Positions 28,267-37,604 of a stretch of DNA of 64,000 nt are shown here, piece by piece. The stretch lies in contig NZ_BOPH01000069.1 in the NCBI RefSeq assembly GCF_016863655.1, forward strand, positions 40,598-104,597. Direction: 5' to 3'. A model generated the notes under the pieces. That model worked only from the letters and a program-made list of their open reading frames with translations. It did not search any database and had not been told where the DNA came from. The position numbers and the translations under genes were made by a program. The DNA comes from Virgisporangium ochraceum. GTDB lineage: Bacteria > Actinomycetota > Actinomycetes > Mycobacteriales > Micromonosporaceae. The stretch's first letter is position 1; each line of letters begins with the position of its first letter.

Positions 28267-28749
28267 GTGGGCCTGTCAGACCTGTCGAGCATCCTGTGGC
28301 GGGAACGGGAGATGCTCGAACTGCTCCTCTTCAAGCTGGAGGAGGAGCAGCTGATCCTCGCGAGCGGTCGGGGCCGGTGGTTGGCCCATGCGACCCGTGA
28401 GGTGGAAGTCGTCCTCGACCAGATCCGCCGCACCGAGGTCGTGCGCGCCGCGGAGGTCGAGGTCATCGGTGCCCAGCTCGGCCTCGGACCCGACGCCAGC
28501 CTCGGCCAGCTCGCCGACCACGCCCCCGCACCCTGGGGAGACCTCCTCCGCGAGCACCGCAAGGCGTTCCTGGCCCTCGCGTCGGAGGTCAATGCGATCG
28601 CCGAGACCAACAGGGACCTGTTGACCTCGGGCCAACGGGCGGTGCGCGAGACCATGCTCGCCTTCGTCGGCTCGGTGGAGACCTACAACCCGCGCGGCGA
28701 GACCGTCGCCGCCGCCCCCCGGACCCGGATTCTCGACCAGGCGGTCTGA
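28267..28749 (+). CDS. flgN: FlgN-like flagellar chaperone
   Basis: A 160-aa helical protein starting at a GTG after GGAAGGGG. The pattern ILWREREMLELLLFKLEEEQ and the C-terminal SVETYNPRG fit FlgN, the chaperone of the junction proteins FlgK and FlgL encoded directly behind it. First gene of the plus-strand operon. Confidence 0.88.
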   Translation: MGLSDLSSILWREREMLELLLFKLEEEQLILASGRGRWLAHATREVEVVLDQIRRTEVVRAAEVEVIGAQLGLGPDASLGQLADHAPAPWGDLLREHRKAFLALASEVNAIAETNRDLLTSGQRAVRETMLAFVGSVETYNPRGETVAAAPRTRILDQAV

Positions 28750-30150
28750 ATGAGCACTTTCCGCGGCATTTCCGCGTCACTCACCGCGTTGCACGCGAAC
28801 CAGCGCGCGATGGAGGTGACGGCCAACAACATCGCGAACGTCAACACCGAGGGCTACACCCGTCAACGCGTCAACCTGACCGAGATCGGCGGACCGTCGG
28901 TGCCCGGCGTGCACGCGCAGGCGAGGCCCGTCGGCGACGGCGTGATGATCGACAACGTCCAGCGCCTGCGCGACGCGTTCCTGGAGAGCCGCGGACGCGT
29001 CGAGCACGGCCAGCAGGCCTACCTGCAGGGCACCCAGCAGACCCTCGGCCGCATCGAGGCAGCCTTCGCCGAGCCCGGGGAGAACGCGCTGCAGGCCCAG
29101 CTGGGCGAGATGTGGAACGCGTTCGCCGACGTGGCGAACAAGCCCGACGACCAGGCCGCGCGGTCCGCGCTGGTGGTGCGGTCGACGGTGGTCGCCGACA
29201 CCATCCGCAACGCCTCCGGCCAGATGGAGTCGGTGTGGAACACGGCCCACGAACAGCTGAACGCGCTCGTCACCGAGGTCAACGCGACCGCGCGGACCGT
29301 GGCCGAGCTCAACCAGGCGGTCGTGTCCAACAGCAACATCGGCCAGCCGGCGAACGACCTGGCCGACAAGCGCGACCTCGCGGTCATGAAGCTGGTCGAG
29401 CTCACCGGCGGCACCGTGCACGACCGGCCCGACGGGTCCGTCGACGTCCAGGTGGGCGGTTCGCTCCTCGTGCTCGGCAGCACCAGCCGCCAGTTCCAGG
29501 AACCGACGGGCGCGCACGACATCGGTGACGCGAAGCTCGGCAGTTTCGTCGAGGTGCGGTGGGCCGACGGGAACAACCCGAAGGTCGCCACCTCGGCGGG
29601 CAAGCTGGGTGCCGCCCTGGAGACGCTGAACTCGACGCTGCCGACGTACAGCAAGCGGCTCGACGAGGTCGCCAAGGACCTGGCCGACACCGTGAACACG
29701 GTGCACGCGCAGGGGCAGACCGACGCCGGCGTCCGCGGCGGCGCGTACTTCGGGTCGGGTTCGGCCGACCCGGTGAACGCGTCGAACATCCGCATGGAGA
29801 TCAGCGATCTCAAGGACCTCGCCATCGCCGACTACGGCGCCGCACCCGGCGCCAAGGACGGCACCAACGCCGACCGGATGGCCGACCTGGCCAAGGAACC
29901 GGACGGTCCGGACCAGCGCTACAAGCGGATGGTCGTGGACCTCGGCGTGCAGACCCAGGCGACGAACCGCCGGGTCGAGATCCAGAACGGCATCGTCAAC
30001 GAGGTCGATGCCCAACGGGCCGGTGAGTCGGGGGTGAACCTCGATGAGGAGATGACCAACCTCGTCCAGTTCGAGCGTGGGTACCAGGCCGCGGCGCGGG
30101 TGATCACCACGATCGACGAGATGCTCGACACGCTGATCAACAGGATGTGA
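28750..30150 (+). CDS. flgK: Hook-filament junction protein FlgK
   Basis: FlgK, 466 aa. N-terminal motif SLTALHANQRAMEVTANNIA and C-terminal NLVQFERGYQAAARVITTID are typical. It starts on the base after the flgN stop. Confidence 0.96.
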   Translation: MSTFRGISASLTALHANQRAMEVTANNIANVNTEGYTRQRVNLTEIGGPSVPGVHAQARPVGDGVMIDNVQRLRDAFLESRGRVEHGQQAYLQGTQQTLGRIEAAFAEPGENALQAQLGEMWNAFADVANKPDDQAARSALVVRSTVVADTIRNASGQMESVWNTAHEQLNALVTEVNATARTVAELNQAVVSNSNIGQPANDLADKRDLAVMKLVELTGGTVHDRPDGSVDVQVGGSLLVLGSTSRQFQEPTGAHDIGDAKLGSFVEVRWADGNNPKVATSAGKLGAALETLNSTLPTYSKRLDEVAKDLADTVNTVHAQGQTDAGVRGGAYFGSGSADPVNASNIRMEISDLKDLAIADYGAAPGAKDGTNADRMADLAKEPDGPDQRYKRMVVDLGVQTQATNRRVEIQNGIVNEVDAQRAGESGVNLDEEMTNLVQFERGYQAAARVITTIDEMLDTLINRM

Positions 30151-30156
30151 TGACGG

Positions 30157-31032
30157 ATGCGGGTGACCCACGGCTCGATCGCCAAGAACGTCCTTGCCAA
30201 CCTGCAGAACAACGTCAACCGGCTCAACGAGACGCAGCAGCGGCTGTCGAGCGGCAAGCAGATCAACCGGCCGTCCGACTCGCCGGGCGGCACCGTCTCG
30301 TCGATGGAGCTCCGGTCGTCGTTGGCTCAGCAGCAGCAGTACAAGCGCAACGCCGACGACGGCATCGCGTGGCTCAACGTCGCCGACAGCGCCCTGCAGG
30401 GCGTCGACGAGAAGGTCACCCGGGCCCGCAGCCTGGTGCTGCAGGGCATGTCGGCGGGCAACGGCCAGGAGTCACGCAACGCCCTCGCCGCGGAGATCCG
30501 TGAGCTCAGCGAGGCGATCCGCAGCGAGGCGAACACGTCCTACCTGAACCGGCCGGTGTTCGGCGGCACCGGAGCGTCGACGGAGGCCTTCCCGAAGGCG
30601 GGCGGGTTCACCGGAGACAGTGTCCAGGTGCTCCGCACGGTGGGTACCAACACCAAGGTGGCGGTGAACGTGGACGGTAGGGCCGTGTTCGGCGACGGCA
30701 ACGACTCGATCTTCAACGTCCTGTCGGAGATCGCCACCAAGTTGGAGAACGACCCGGACGCGCTGAAGGTGGAACTGGATCGGCTCGACTCCCGAGCCGC
30801 TACGATTCGTAATGGTCTGTCCACCGTCGGTGCACGAACAAACCAGCTGGAACGGATGCGTCAGGCGGCCGACGACATGGCCCTGAACGTCACCCAGTCC
30901 CTGAGCGACGTGGAGGACATCGACCTGCCCCAGACCATTACCGAGCTTCAGCTCCAGCAGACCGCGTACCAGGCGGCACTCGCCGCCGGGGCACGTGTGG
31001 TCCAACCCAGTCTCGTCGAGTTCCTCCGTTAA
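30157..31032 (+). CDS. flgL: Hook-filament junction protein FlgL
   Basis: FlgL, 291 aa, flagellin-like junction protein (MRVTHGSIAKNVLANLQNNV, QRLSSGKQINRPSDSPGG; C-terminus LQLQQTAYQAALAAGARVVQ). It follows flgK by 6 bases. Confidence 0.95.
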   Translation: MRVTHGSIAKNVLANLQNNVNRLNETQQRLSSGKQINRPSDSPGGTVSSMELRSSLAQQQQYKRNADDGIAWLNVADSALQGVDEKVTRARSLVLQGMSAGNGQESRNALAAEIRELSEAIRSEANTSYLNRPVFGGTGASTEAFPKAGGFTGDSVQVLRTVGTNTKVAVNVDGRAVFGDGNDSIFNVLSEIATKLENDPDALKVELDRLDSRAATIRNGLSTVGARTNQLERMRQAADDMALNVTQSLSDVEDIDLPQTITELQLQQTAYQAALAAGARVVQPSLVEFLR

Positions 31033-31043
31033 GGAGACAGATC

Positions 31044-31499
31044 ATGCCCAGCGTCAAAACCCGTTCCGAGAAGGCCGCGGAAATGGCCGAGACCGCCAGT
31101 CAGGACCTCGAGATCCCGGTGCTCGAGTTCGTGTCGCCGATGCCGGGTTTCCCGGACCACAACCAGTTCGTCCTGGTGCGGGTCCACGACGAGGGTGTGC
31201 TGTACGCCCTTACCTCGGTCAGCGACCCTGACCTGAGGTTCCTCGTGGTCCCGCCGGCGCCGTTCTTCACCAACTACGAGCCGGAGATCGACGACGAGTC
31301 GCTGGCCGCGATGGGCGCGACCGAGAAGGACGCCGACAAGCTGGCGATCCTGCTCGTGGTGACCGCCGGCGACACCGCCGGGTCGTCGACGGCCAACCTG
31401 ATGGCGCCGATCATCGTCAACGAGTCCAACCGGACGGCCTGCCAACTGGTGCTCGGCGGCAGCTGGCCGGTCCGGGCGGTCCTCATGCCTGCGGCTTGA
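31044..31499 (+). CDS. fliW: Flagellar assembly factor FliW
   Basis: FliW, 151 aa, binds flagellin or CsrA and so couples filament assembly to flagellin translation. The motif sequence PMPGFPDHNQFVLVRVHDEG and the end ANLMAPIIVNESNRTACQLV are typical. AAGGAG ribosome site; csrA follows 58 bases on. Confidence 0.94.
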   Translation: MPSVKTRSEKAAEMAETASQDLEIPVLEFVSPMPGFPDHNQFVLVRVHDEGVLYALTSVSDPDLRFLVVPPAPFFTNYEPEIDDESLAAMGATEKDADKLAILLVVTAGDTAGSSTANLMAPIIVNESNRTACQLVLGGSWPVRAVLMPAA

Positions 31500-31557
31500 A
31501 TCGGGTAGTCTGCGCTTATCGCCCATTTCGGGGTGATTACCCGAAGGGGGAGCGCCA

Positions 31558-31803
31558 GTGCTCGTGCTGACCCGCCGCCCAGGCGAGAGCATCATGATCG
31601 GCGACGACATCGTCGTCACCGTGCTCGACGTCCGGGGGGATGTCGTCCGCGTGGGTATCAAGGCGCCGCGCTCGGTGCAGGTGCACCGCGAAGAGGTGTA
31701 CCTGGAGCTGCAGAGGGCCAACCGCGAAGCCGCCTCGCCCAGCGAGTCGGCCGTCGAGGCCCTGAGTGAGCTGTTGAAGGGCGGGCCGATGTCGGGGGCG
31801 TGA
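31558..31803 (+). CDS. csrA: Translational regulator CsrA
   Basis: CsrA, 81 aa, RNA-binding regulator that blocks flagellin translation until FliW removes it. Start MLVLTRRPGESIMIGDDIVV and the RNA-binding end APRSVQVHREEVYLE are conserved. GTG start after GGGGGAG. A small hairpin (31529-31545) lies in the fliW-csrA gap. Last gene of the operon. Confidence 0.96.
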   Translation: MLVLTRRPGESIMIGDDIVVTVLDVRGDVVRVGIKAPRSVQVHREEVYLELQRANREAASPSESAVEALSELLKGGPMSGA

Positions 31804-31825
31804 GCCGCTTGCGGCTCGCGCCCCC
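31794..31825 (+). terminator. Terminator of the flgN-csrA operon
   Basis: Stem GGGGGCG-U-GAGCCG with CGGCUC-G-CGCCCCC, loop CUUG: 14 pairs with one G-U, overlapping the csrA stop codon. Confidence 0.85.
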
Positions 31826-31886
31826 GACATCGCCAAGCGAAGCTCATTCGGCCTCCCGAACGGGCATTCGACGCAATACTGACGGG

Positions 31887-33875
31887 GTGACGCGGCCCCT
31901 CGACTCCGCCGGAAGGTGGCGGCGGCTCGCGCCGTTCGGGGCGGTGGTCGCGGTCGCGCTGGCGCTCGCTCCGGTACCGCCGGCGGTCCGCACGGTGCCG
32001 CTGCTGCTCGCGCTGGCGCTCACCGCGGCGGCGGTCGCGGCGGTCGCGCTCCTTCCGTGGAGACGGTGGCCAGCGGACGCGTCAGCGGCGCCGGCCGTGG
32101 CCGCGATGGCCATCCTCGGACTGCTCCACCACGGCTCGTCGGAGCCGGCGAGCGGCTACGGCCCGCTGGTCCTGGTCCCCGTGTTCTGGTTCGCGCTGCA
32201 CCACGGCGCACGGCAACTGGCGGGCGGCCTCGCGCTCGCGGCCCTGATCCTTCTTCCCCCGGTGCTCGACGACCCGGCCGGCCTGCGGCTCACCGCGCTG
32301 TGGCTGTGCGCGGCCGGCGCCGTCACGTGGACAACGCACCGGCTGGTGCTGCGGTCGGCGTCCGCCCGGGCCGCCGCCGGCCGCGAGCGCGACTTCACCG
32401 CGGCCGTGCTCGACGCGAGCGCCCTCCTGCTGATCGTGCTCGACGGCGACGGCCGGATCGTCGCGTTCAACCGCCGCTGCGAGGAGCAGACCGGGCTGCG
32501 CGCCGCCGACGTGCGCGGCCAGCTGTTCTTCGAGGTCGTTCCGCCGCCCGAGCACGCGGCCACCGACGTGCGCACGGTCCGCGCGGCGTTCGCCCGCATC
32601 ACCGCCGCCGACTTCCCGCTCACCTTCGACAACCACTGGACGTTCGTCGACGGGCGGCGGCACTCGCTGGGGTGGCGGGCGAGCGCGCTCGGCTCGACGA
32701 ACCACGTGGTGGTCACCGGCGTCGACGTCACCGACCAGCGCGAGGCGGAGCGGACGCTCGCGCACGTGCTGACCGCCGCCACCGACAACTCGATCGTCGC
32801 GACCGGAACCGACGGCGTGGTGACCGTATTCAACGCCGGCGCGGAACGCATGCTCGGCTACGACGCCGAGGAGGTCGTCGGCTGGGTGTCGCCGCTGCTG
32901 TGGCACCACCCGGACGAGCTCGCCGAGCGGGCGGCGGCGATGGACGTCGCGCCCGGTGCCGCGTTGTTCCGCCCGGCCGAGGAGATCGGCCCGCAGGAGT
33001 GGACGTACGTGCGCAAGGACGGCACGCACGTGCCGGTTGTGCTGACCACCACCGAGATCCGCGACGACCTGGGCGAGGTGACCGGCTATCTGAGCGTGGC
33101 CCGCGACGTGACCCGCGAACGCCGCGGCGCCGAGGCCATGCGGGCCGCCCTGGCGCGGGAGACCGCCGCCGCCGACCGGCTGCGCGAGCTCGACCGCTTC
33201 CGCAGCGACCTCGTCGCGACCGTCTCCCACGAGCTGCGCACGCCGCTCACGAGCATCCTCGGCAACATCGAACTGCTGGCCGACGGCGACGCCGGCGCGC
33301 TCAGCGGCCCGCAGGCCCGCCTGATCGCCGCCGTGGAACGCAACGCGCGGCGGCTGCTGGCGCTCATCGAGGACCTGCTGATGCTGTCGCGCATCGAGTC
33401 CGGCGCCGTGAAGATCAACGCACGGCCGGTGCACGTGCGGGCTATCGTCGGCGGTGCGCTGGAGGCGCTGACCACCGTCCGCGCGACCCGGGGCGTCGAG
33501 CTGTCCGTCGACCTGCTCAGCGAGCACCTGGTGGTGCTGGGCGACCAGGCGCAGCTGGAGCGGGTGCTGATCAACCTGGTCGACAACGGGTTGAAGTTCA
33601 CCCCGCCCGGCGGCCACGTACACGTCACCGTCGACGACGAGGACGGCTACGCCCGCCTGGTCGTCTCCGACACGGGGATGGGCATCCCCACCGACGAGGT
33701 CGACAGCGTGTTCGAGCGGTTCTTCCGCTCGACCCGGTCACAGGAGCGGGCGGCCCAGGGCACCGGCCTGGGGCTCGCGATCACCAAGTCGATCGTCGAG
33801 CGCCACGGCGGGCGCATCTGGGCCGCCTCCGGCGGCGAGGGCACCCGGGTCACGTGCCTCCTGCCCCGGGCGTGA
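31887..33875 (+). CDS. Membrane PAS-type sensor histidine kinase
   Basis: About 662 aa. Residues 10-150 hold four to six hydrophobic segments. Two PAS domains follow (about 175-290 and 295-415, with VTVFNAGAERMLGYDAEEVV). A HisKA domain has the phospho-acceptor in ATVSHELRTPLTSILGN (about 447-463), and the HATPase domain has NLVDNGLKFTPPGG and GTGLGLAITKSIVERHGG. The chosen GTG at 31887 lies six bases after AATACT, so a leaderless start is possible. No response regulator gene is next to it; the element has moved its right-hand neighbour away. Confidence 0.88.
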   Translation: MTRPLDSAGRWRRLAPFGAVVAVALALAPVPPAVRTVPLLLALALTAAAVAAVALLPWRRWPADASAAPAVAAMAILGLLHHGSSEPASGYGPLVLVPVFWFALHHGARQLAGGLALAALILLPPVLDDPAGLRLTALWLCAAGAVTWTTHRLVLRSASARAAAGRERDFTAAVLDASALLLIVLDGDGRIVAFNRRCEEQTGLRAADVRGQLFFEVVPPPEHAATDVRTVRAAFARITAADFPLTFDNHWTFVDGRRHSLGWRASALGSTNHVVVTGVDVTDQREAERTLAHVLTAATDNSIVATGTDGVVTVFNAGAERMLGYDAEEVVGWVSPLLWHHPDELAERAAAMDVAPGAALFRPAEEIGPQEWTYVRKDGTHVPVVLTTTEIRDDLGEVTGYLSVARDVTRERRGAEAMRAALARETAAADRLRELDRFRSDLVATVSHELRTPLTSILGNIELLADGDAGALSGPQARLIAAVERNARRLLALIEDLLMLSRIESGAVKINARPVHVRAIVGGALEALTTVRATRGVELSVDLLSEHLVVLGDQAQLERVLINLVDNGLKFTPPGGHVHVTVDDEDGYARLVVSDTGMGIPTDEVDSVFERFFRSTRSQERAAQGTGLGLAITKSIVERHGGRIWAASGGEGTRVTCLLPRA

Positions 33876-33890
33876 GGCCGACCCGGCTTC

Positions 33891-33961
33891 GACATAAACG
33901 ACGCTCTATCCAGTGCGGTTCCGGGGCGGAATTGCACACTGGATAGAGCGTCGTTTATGTC
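33891..33961. terminator. 25-bp perfect inverted repeat, bidirectional terminator candidate
   Basis: Arms 33891-33915 and 33937-33961 are perfect complements with a 21-base spacer, 15 bases after the kinase gene and 5 bases before attL. Without the element it would lie between the converging kinase and glucosaminidase genes and could end both messages. Confidence 0.75.
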
Positions 33962-33966
33962 AAGGA

Positions 33967-33998
33967 CCGCCTACGGCAGGTCGTACTGGTACAGGTTG
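33967..33998. other. attL of the AICE
   Basis: Left copy of the 32-bp core, starting CCGCCTACGGCAGGTCGTAC. It is a second, silent copy of the last codons and stop of the glucosaminidase gene. Confidence 0.93.
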
Positions 33999-34107
33999 CA
34001 CCGGTACCGGCAAGCCGCTGACCTGCGACTAATCCGCGATCACGCTTCTGACCTGCGTTTTCTGGTCCGGTTAGATCCGATCGGATCGGCCTCCCTCTGG
34101 CCTCACC

Positions 34108-34136
34108 TTGGGCCGAATCTGGGCCGCATGATCTTG
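34108..34136 (+). repeat. Arm-type repeat near attL
   Basis: 29 bases matching 51111-51139 at 26 positions, same direction, inside the element 110 bases from the left core; probably an integrase arm or excisionase site. The rest of 33999-34252 has no gene, only short inverted repeats such as GGCCGCC/GGCGGCC (34170-34194). Confidence 0.55.
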
Positions 34137-34252
34137 CGGCGAGGCCCGCCGCTGTTCCTGTGCATCTCTGGCCGCCCTCAAGACAAAGGCGGCCCCGGCG
34201 CGGTGATCGAAGCACCGACCGGGGCCTTGATCGGAAACGGAGCTTCCGACCC

Positions 34253-34651
34253 GTGAGCATCTTCCTACTCGCGCGCCTAGCGCGGGCTATCCGGGGCGTC
34301 ATGTCGCCCGAAACACCGACCGTGACCCGATGGGGCCTCGACGGCATCGACCTGGCGGGAGTGCCCGCCTCGACCCTCATGGGTCGCCCCACCCCTGGCG
34401 CCGAAATTGTCGAGGTGTTCGGCCCGCTACCTGACTGGTTCCTCCTGCGCCGAGGTGACGAACTGCTGGCCGAGGCCCGCCGCATCAAGGCCGAGGCGGC
34501 GCGGTTCGCTGAGGCTCGGCGTAGTGGTGTCACACCAGAATCGTGCGACACGCGCGACACCTGCGACACGTATGTCAGATCTGCAGGTCAGCGTATGTCC
34601 GCGGTGTCGCGGCCAGCGTGCGACACCGTGCGACAGGCGGTGGCCCGATGA
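34253..34651 (+). CDS. Hypothetical AICE protein
   Basis: 132 aa from a GTG. No family recognised. The middle part (WGLDGIDLAGVPASTLMGRP, GPLPDWFLLRRGDELLAEAR) looks folded with a helical region; the C-terminus (CDTRDTCDTY...) is coded by a cluster of 7-bp DNA repeats and may matter as DNA rather than as protein. It overlaps the spdB-like gene by four bases, so it is probably in the transfer operon. Confidence 0.6.
   Translation: MSIFLLARLARAIRGVMSPETPTVTRWGLDGIDLAGVPASTLMGRPTPGAEIVEVFGPLPDWFLLRRGDELLAEARRIKAEAARFAEARRSGVTPESCDTRDTCDTYVRSAGQRMSAVSRPACDTVRQAVAR
34545..34636. repeat. GCGACAC repeat cluster before spdB/traB
   Basis: GCGACAC at 34545, 34554 and 34563 (exact 9-bp period), at 34620, inverted at 34604-34610, and GCGACAG at 34630. 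Streptomyces TraB proteins bind 8-bp repeats at a clt site, so this could be a transfer-recognition site. Confidence 0.45.
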
Positions 34652-35502
34652 AGCGCACGGGTGAGCCCCGCCTTGCGGGCCTGGCGTCCTGGCTGGTCCT
34701 CGGCGCATCGTTCGGCCTGTCGGCGGCAACGTGGGTAGCGCTCGGGCGGCTGGCGGGGTTTGAGGGCGAGGCCGAGGTGTTCGGCGCCGCCCTGGCCCTC
34801 GCGTGGCTCATGCCCGTTGCGGTTGACGGCTATGTCGTGGTGGCCCTGCTGCTGTGGATGGCGCCCGTACCGCCTGCGGTGGCGCGGTTCGCTCGGGCCA
34901 ACACGTACGCGGCGGCCTCTATCGGGGTGGTGGCACAGTCCGCGTATCACGCGCTGGTGGTGTTCGCGGCCACGGGCTCGGCCTGGCGGTGCGTCATGGC
35001 CGCCGTGGTGGGCGCACTTCCGCCCGCCGTGGCGGCGCTGGCGGTCCACATGCGGGCGCTGCTGGTGCGCGAGTCCTCGACCGCTGCGGCCCCTGCCGAG
35101 GTGGCGCCTGCGGCCCCCTCGGTGTCGATCACACTTCCGCCTGTCGAGGTGGTGTCTGCGCAGGTAGAGGTACCTGCGCCGCCTGCCGAGGTTCCGCCCT
35201 CACCGCCAGCGGTGATCAAGGAACCGGTCGGGGAAGTAAAGCGCGTCGAGGCGCCCGAGGTGGCCCCGGTCGAGGTGCCCACCGAGGCGGCCAAGGTGCC
35301 TGCCAAGGCCACGCCGCGCAAGGCCGCCAAGGCGCCGCCTGCGGCCCCTCGGCGCCCGTTTGCGGTGACGCAGCGGGCGGCGGCTGCCTTGGCTGCTGAT
35401 GGTATGGCGGCCCCTGATATCGCGGTGGCGCTCGGGATTTCGGTGCGTCAGGCGCGGGCGGCCCTCAAGCCCGTTCCGTTGACCGGTGGCGGTGCCGCAT
35501 GA
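34648..35502 (+). CDS. SpdB-like (DUF2637 type) membrane protein
   Basis: 284 aa. The first 135 residues hold about four hydrophobic segments (LASWLVLGASFGLSAATWVA, ALAWLMPVAVDGYVVVALLL), the DUF2637 pattern of Streptomyces spread proteins. A long Pro/Val/Glu/Ala linker leads to a C-terminal helix-turn-helix-like part (GMAAPDIAVALGISVRQARA). Such proteins help plasmid spread within the recipient mycelium together with TraB. Start and stop overlap the neighbouring genes by four bases. Confidence 0.8.
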   Translation: MKRTGEPRLAGLASWLVLGASFGLSAATWVALGRLAGFEGEAEVFGAALALAWLMPVAVDGYVVVALLLWMAPVPPAVARFARANTYAAASIGVVAQSAYHALVVFAATGSAWRCVMAAVVGALPPAVAALAVHMRALLVRESSTAAAPAEVAPAAPSVSITLPPVEVVSAQVEVPAPPAEVPPSPPAVIKEPVGEVKRVEAPEVAPVEVPTEAAKVPAKATPRKAAKAPPAAPRRPFAVTQRAAAALAADGMAAPDIAVALGISVRQARAALKPVPLTGGGAA

Positions 35503-37604
35503 CCGCCGTTGCTGACTGGACGCCCCCGCCCGAGGTCGACGCCCATGACCCGATGATCCGTGAGGTTGAGCTCGGCCAGGCCGTGACGGTCGACGCCGAA
35601 CAGGTCGAGGTCGAGGCATACCGCCAGGGCGGGCCGATCGACGCCGATCGGTCCAAGGAACCGCGGTACGCGGTCATCACGGGCCTGGCCGAACAGGACC
35701 GCGCGCCGATCATCCCCGCGTGGATGCGCAACCGGTCGCAGCGCTGGCGGGTGCCACTGGCGACCGCAGGTTTCGCGCTGTACGTCCTGGCGTTCCATCT
35801 GCTGCGCCTGCCCAAGTACATGGTGTTGGGCGCGGCTTACGCCCCTCGCGGGGGCTGGCGCCTCGGCGCGGCCCTGCTGTCGTGGTTGTGGGTCACCGAG
35901 CAACTGCCGTTGCGCCTGCGGGCGGTTCAGCGCCTCGACACCGAGACGTGGATCAAGCTGCACAAAGAGGTGCACGGGTCGAGGAAGCGGCACGCCTGGA
36001 TAGTCGCTGGCGGCCTGGTCGCCGTGGTCGTGGTGCTGGCCCTCGGATGGCGGGTCGGTGGCGCTGCGGCCCTTTGGCTGTCCGTGTTGGCGGCCTTGGC
36101 GGGCGCGGCGAGAGCGGGCGCACCCGTCGATCGGCCGCTCATCGATCGGGTCACCACGTCATCGAGGTTCACGCGGCTGACCGCTGAGGCGGTGCGGCTG
36201 GCGTTGGTGCAACTAGCTATCCCTGGCCTGCGTGAGCCTGCGGCGCTGACGTTCCCCCCGCCTGGCATCCACCGTGACGGCCCCGGCTGGCTGGCGCGGG
36301 TCAACCTCCCGGGCGGGGTCACTGCGGTCAAGGTGCTCGAACGTCGCGAGGAACTGTCCTCGGCGCTGCGCCTGCCGATGGATCAGATCTGGCCCGCGGT
36401 CGGGCCGGCGCACGCGGGACAGCTTGACCTGTGGGTGGGCAACAAGCCCGCCTCGCAGATGGGCAACCCGCGCTGGTCGGTCCTCAACGGCAAGCCGTTG
36501 AGTTTCTTTGAACCTGCGCCGTTCGCGTTCACCCCGCGCACCGACCCCGCTCAAACCGTTCTGTTCCAACGGAATTTCTTGCTCGGCGGTCAGCCAGGGT
36601 CGGGAAAGTCTTTCGCGGCAAGAGGTCTCGCAACCATCGCGCTACTCGACCCGCTGTGTGAGGTACAGGTGGCCGAGTTCAAAGGCGTTGGTGACTTCCT
36701 CGACCTCGAACCGCTGTGTTCGCGGTACGTGGTCGGCACCGATGACCAGGCGTTTGACGATGGCGCCGACATGGTGCGGTGGCTGTTCGGCGAGGTGGGC
36801 CGGCGGGGCGCGGTCATCAAGGCGATGCGTGAGCAGGGCCGGGCGCCCGAGGGCAAGGTCACGCCGGAACTGGCGGCAATCAAGGGCCTCGGGCTCCACC
36901 CGTTGGTCGTGGTTCTCGATGAGATCCACGAACTGTTGGCCGAGCGCCCCGAGGTGGCCGACATGCTGACCCGCATCATTAAGCGAGGCCGCGCCCTTGC
37001 GGTGGTGCTGGTGCTGGCGACACAGATTCCTGACGCCAAGACGATTCCCTCGGGGCTCACAAAGTCGGTGTCGTCGCGCTGGTGCTTCTCAGTGCTCGAA
37101 CAGGTTGCCAATGACCAGATTCTCGGCACGGGGTCATACAAGCGGGGCCAGACGGGCACGGTGTACCGGCCCGTGGTCGATGCGGGATGGGGCTACGCCA
37201 AAGGCTTTACGGCCGAGGATGGCCCCGTGCGGTCGCCCTGGCTGACGCCCGAACAGTGGGCCGCCGTTACGGCGGTGGCCTCGGCCCTGCGCGGTGGCCG
37301 ACGCGTAGGCGCCGACGATGGGCCGGTCGCTGGCGAGGTGTTCCGGCGTGACCTCATCGAGGACGCCTTGGCCGTCGTGGGCCAAGCCAACGGGTCACAC
37401 TGGCTCGGCCTGGTCGAGGGCCTGGCCGCCCTCGACGCCGAGTCATACGGCGACCTCGACCCCGAATCGGTCGGGGCGATGCTGCGGGCGCTCGGCGTCG
37501 AGACGGGCGATGTCAAGGTGTCCGGCGTGACCCGCAAGGGCGTCAAGCGGCGGGCGCTTGAGGCCGCTCGGGAGCGCCGAGCGGTGACCGCCGGCGCACG
37601 GTAG
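35499..37604 (+). CDS. FtsK/SpoIIIE-type DNA translocase (TraB-like)
   Basis: 701 aa. Two membrane-segment pairs (about 84-106 and 167-205) precede the motor domain: Walker A GGQPGSGKS (363-371) and Walker B VVVLDEIHE (about 471-479). A C-terminal segment from about 640 may be the DNA-reading winged helix. In AICEs this hexameric pump alone moves double-stranded DNA between hyphae. The stop codon lies within the first of five GGTAGCGG repeats. Confidence 0.9.
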   Translation: MTAVADWTPPPEVDAHDPMIREVELGQAVTVDAEQVEVEAYRQGGPIDADRSKEPRYAVITGLAEQDRAPIIPAWMRNRSQRWRVPLATAGFALYVLAFHLLRLPKYMVLGAAYAPRGGWRLGAALLSWLWVTEQLPLRLRAVQRLDTETWIKLHKEVHGSRKRHAWIVAGGLVAVVVVLALGWRVGGAAALWLSVLAALAGAARAGAPVDRPLIDRVTTSSRFTRLTAEAVRLALVQLAIPGLREPAALTFPPPGIHRDGPGWLARVNLPGGVTAVKVLERREELSSALRLPMDQIWPAVGPAHAGQLDLWVGNKPASQMGNPRWSVLNGKPLSFFEPAPFAFTPRTDPAQTVLFQRNFLLGGQPGSGKSFAARGLATIALLDPLCEVQVAEFKGVGDFLDLEPLCSRYVVGTDDQAFDDGADMVRWLFGEVGRRGAVIKAMREQGRAPEGKVTPELAAIKGLGLHPLVVVLDEIHELLAERPEVADMLTRIIKRGRALAVVLVLATQIPDAKTIPSGLTKSVSSRWCFSVLEQVANDQILGTGSYKRGQTGTVYRPVVDAGWGYAKGFTAEDGPVRSPWLTPEQWAAVTAVASALRGGRRVGADDGPVAGEVFRRDLIEDALAVVGQANGSHWLGLVEGLAALDAESYGDLDPESVGAMLRALGVETGDVKVSGVTRKGVKRRALEAARERRAVTAGAR

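Noticed and set aside
33967..33998. tRNA gene as attachment site
   Set aside because: The 32-bp core reads as the codons for the C-terminus of the glucosaminidase; no cloverleaf can be formed around either copy.
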